Assembly: GCA_002171925.1 (NCBI GenBank)
Contig: NHIT01000019.1
Span: forward strand, 3,397 to 9,376
Reading direction: 5' to 3'
DNA from: Candidatus Pelagibacter sp. TMED196
GTDB lineage: Bacteria > Pseudomonadota > Alphaproteobacteria > Pelagibacterales > Pelagibacteraceae
Length of the DNA: 5,980 nucleotides
The notes beneath the pieces are model-generated. The model ran no database searches, was not told the DNA's origin, and saw only the letters and a program-made list of their open reading frames with translations. Below are positions 5,396 through 5,980 of this stretch, in pieces. Position 1 is the stretch's first letter, and every line of letters starts with the position of its first letter. A program made the translations under genes and the position numbers.

Positions 5396-5980
5396 ATTTA
5401 ATTATCCAAAATCGTCTAGGTCCCTTGAAAATGGCTTCAGACAATACTTATTTGGAGATGAAAAATTACCAAGTGTTACCTCTATTTTGCAAGCTACTAA
5501 GTCAGAAGAGGACAAAGCAGCATTAGAAAATTGGAAACAGCGAGTAGGCCACAAAGAAGCTAATAAAATTAAAACTGAGGCATCCAGTAGAGGTACTTCA
5601 ATGCATTCTTATATAGAAGATTTTTTAAGAGGACGAATTAATGAGAGTTTTTTTGAAAGTAATGAACAGTATAAAAATATGGCGAAAGAAATAATAGATA
5701 AAGGAATCAAAGGAAAGTTAGAAGAAATATATGGAATGGAAACAACCTTGAGGTACCCACAGAAATATGGAGGTACAGCGGATCTAGTTGGCATTTATCA
5801 AGGAAAAGAAGCTATTATAGATTTTAAGCAAGCAAATAAACCAAAAAAAGTTGATTACGTTCAAGATTATTTTTTACAATTAGGCGCGTATACCTTAGCT
5901 CACAATGTTGTCTACAAAACAAATATTACATCAGGAGTAATATTATTATGTACAGTAGATAACTTATTTCAAGATTTTAA
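5379..5980 (+). CDS. RecB/MGME1-like PD-(D/E)XK exonuclease (3' end outside window)
   Basis: The frame is open from ATG 5379 to the window edge, giving the first 200 residues. LPSVTSIL (30-37) and RGTSMH (71-76) are N-terminal signatures of the exonuclease group that includes mitochondrial MGME1 and exonucleases of T4-like phages. The catalytic core is complete: GGTADL (131-136, D135), IDFK (147-150, D148 and K150) and QLGAY (167-171), the GxxD / DxK / QxxxY order of RecB-family nucleases. E121 is a possible further metal ligand and H76 is also conserved-looking. Such enzymes degrade single-stranded or flapped DNA ends. The run from SVTSIL through ATKSEEDKAAL and ASSRGTSMH closely recalls marine myophage exonucleases, so a phage origin is plausible. 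The start lies inside the previous gene, 17 bases before its end, in another frame, with GGAT about 12 bases upstream, which indicates translational coupling. The first 30 residues fit the family, supporting this start. Confidence 0.88.
   Translation, partial: MKWKNKFNYPKSSRSLENGFRQYLFGDEKLPSVTSILQATKSEEDKAALENWKQRVGHKEANKIKTEASSRGTSMHSYIEDFLRGRINESFFESNEQYKNMAKEIIDKGIKGKLEEIYGMETTLRYPQKYGGTADLVGIYQGKEAIIDFKQANKPKKVDYVQDYFLQLGAYTLAHNVVYKTNITSGVILLCTVDNLFQDF

Noticed and set aside
5609..5794. Minus-strand 61-codon frame
   Set aside because: It is antisense to the exonuclease gene, whose frame carries all catalytic motifs.
1..5980. CRISPR array, tRNA, rRNA, insertion sequence or attachment-site repeats
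   Set aside because: I saw no regularly spaced repeats, no tRNA-like cloverleaf, no transposase or integrase motif and no matching direct repeats at the island edges.

Overview
The window is strongly AT-rich and densely packed, with A/T-ending codons and spacers of only a few bases. A short-form HisG and an RmuC are present. This fits a streamlined free-living marine alphaproteobacterium of the SAR11/Pelagibacter kind; that assignment is inference from composition and gene style, not from a marker gene.

Layout. (1) 1-162: the 3' end of hisG (histidine biosynthesis), plus strand. (2) 163-226: a short spacer holding a perfect all-A/T inverted repeat. (3) 227-1456: a complete C5 DNA-cytosine methyltransferase, plus strand. 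(4) 1448-3883: a minus-strand run of four tightly spaced genes. In transcription order these are two small related proteins of unknown function, rmuC, and a MvaI/BcnI-type restriction endonuclease. The endonuclease converges on the methyltransferase and their 3' ends overlap by 9 bp; together they look like a complete Type II restriction-modification pair. (5) 3884-3958: a divergent intergenic region with overlapping candidate promoters. (6) 3959-5395: a 478-residue plus-strand protein with a CxxC/CxxxC zinc finger and a C-terminal D...ExK nuclease-like motif. Its last 17 bases overlap (7) 5379-5980+, the start of a RecB/MGME1-type exonuclease that runs off the window and resembles exonucleases of T4-like marine phages.

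How they fit together. The methyltransferase would protect host DNA and the convergent endonuclease would cut unmodified DNA. The endonuclease sits directly behind rmuC, so it may ride on that operon's transcription. The divergent zinc-finger/nuclease plus exonuclease pair looks like a second translationally coupled DNA-processing module. Four different proteins here carry PD-(D/E)XK-type motifs. With the methyltransferase, this makes the stretch beside hisG look like a DNA-defence or DNA-repair island. The zinc-finger/nuclease-exonuclease pair is the least familiar part and the best candidate for an undescribed system. No tRNA, rRNA, CRISPR array, insertion sequence or integrase was seen.
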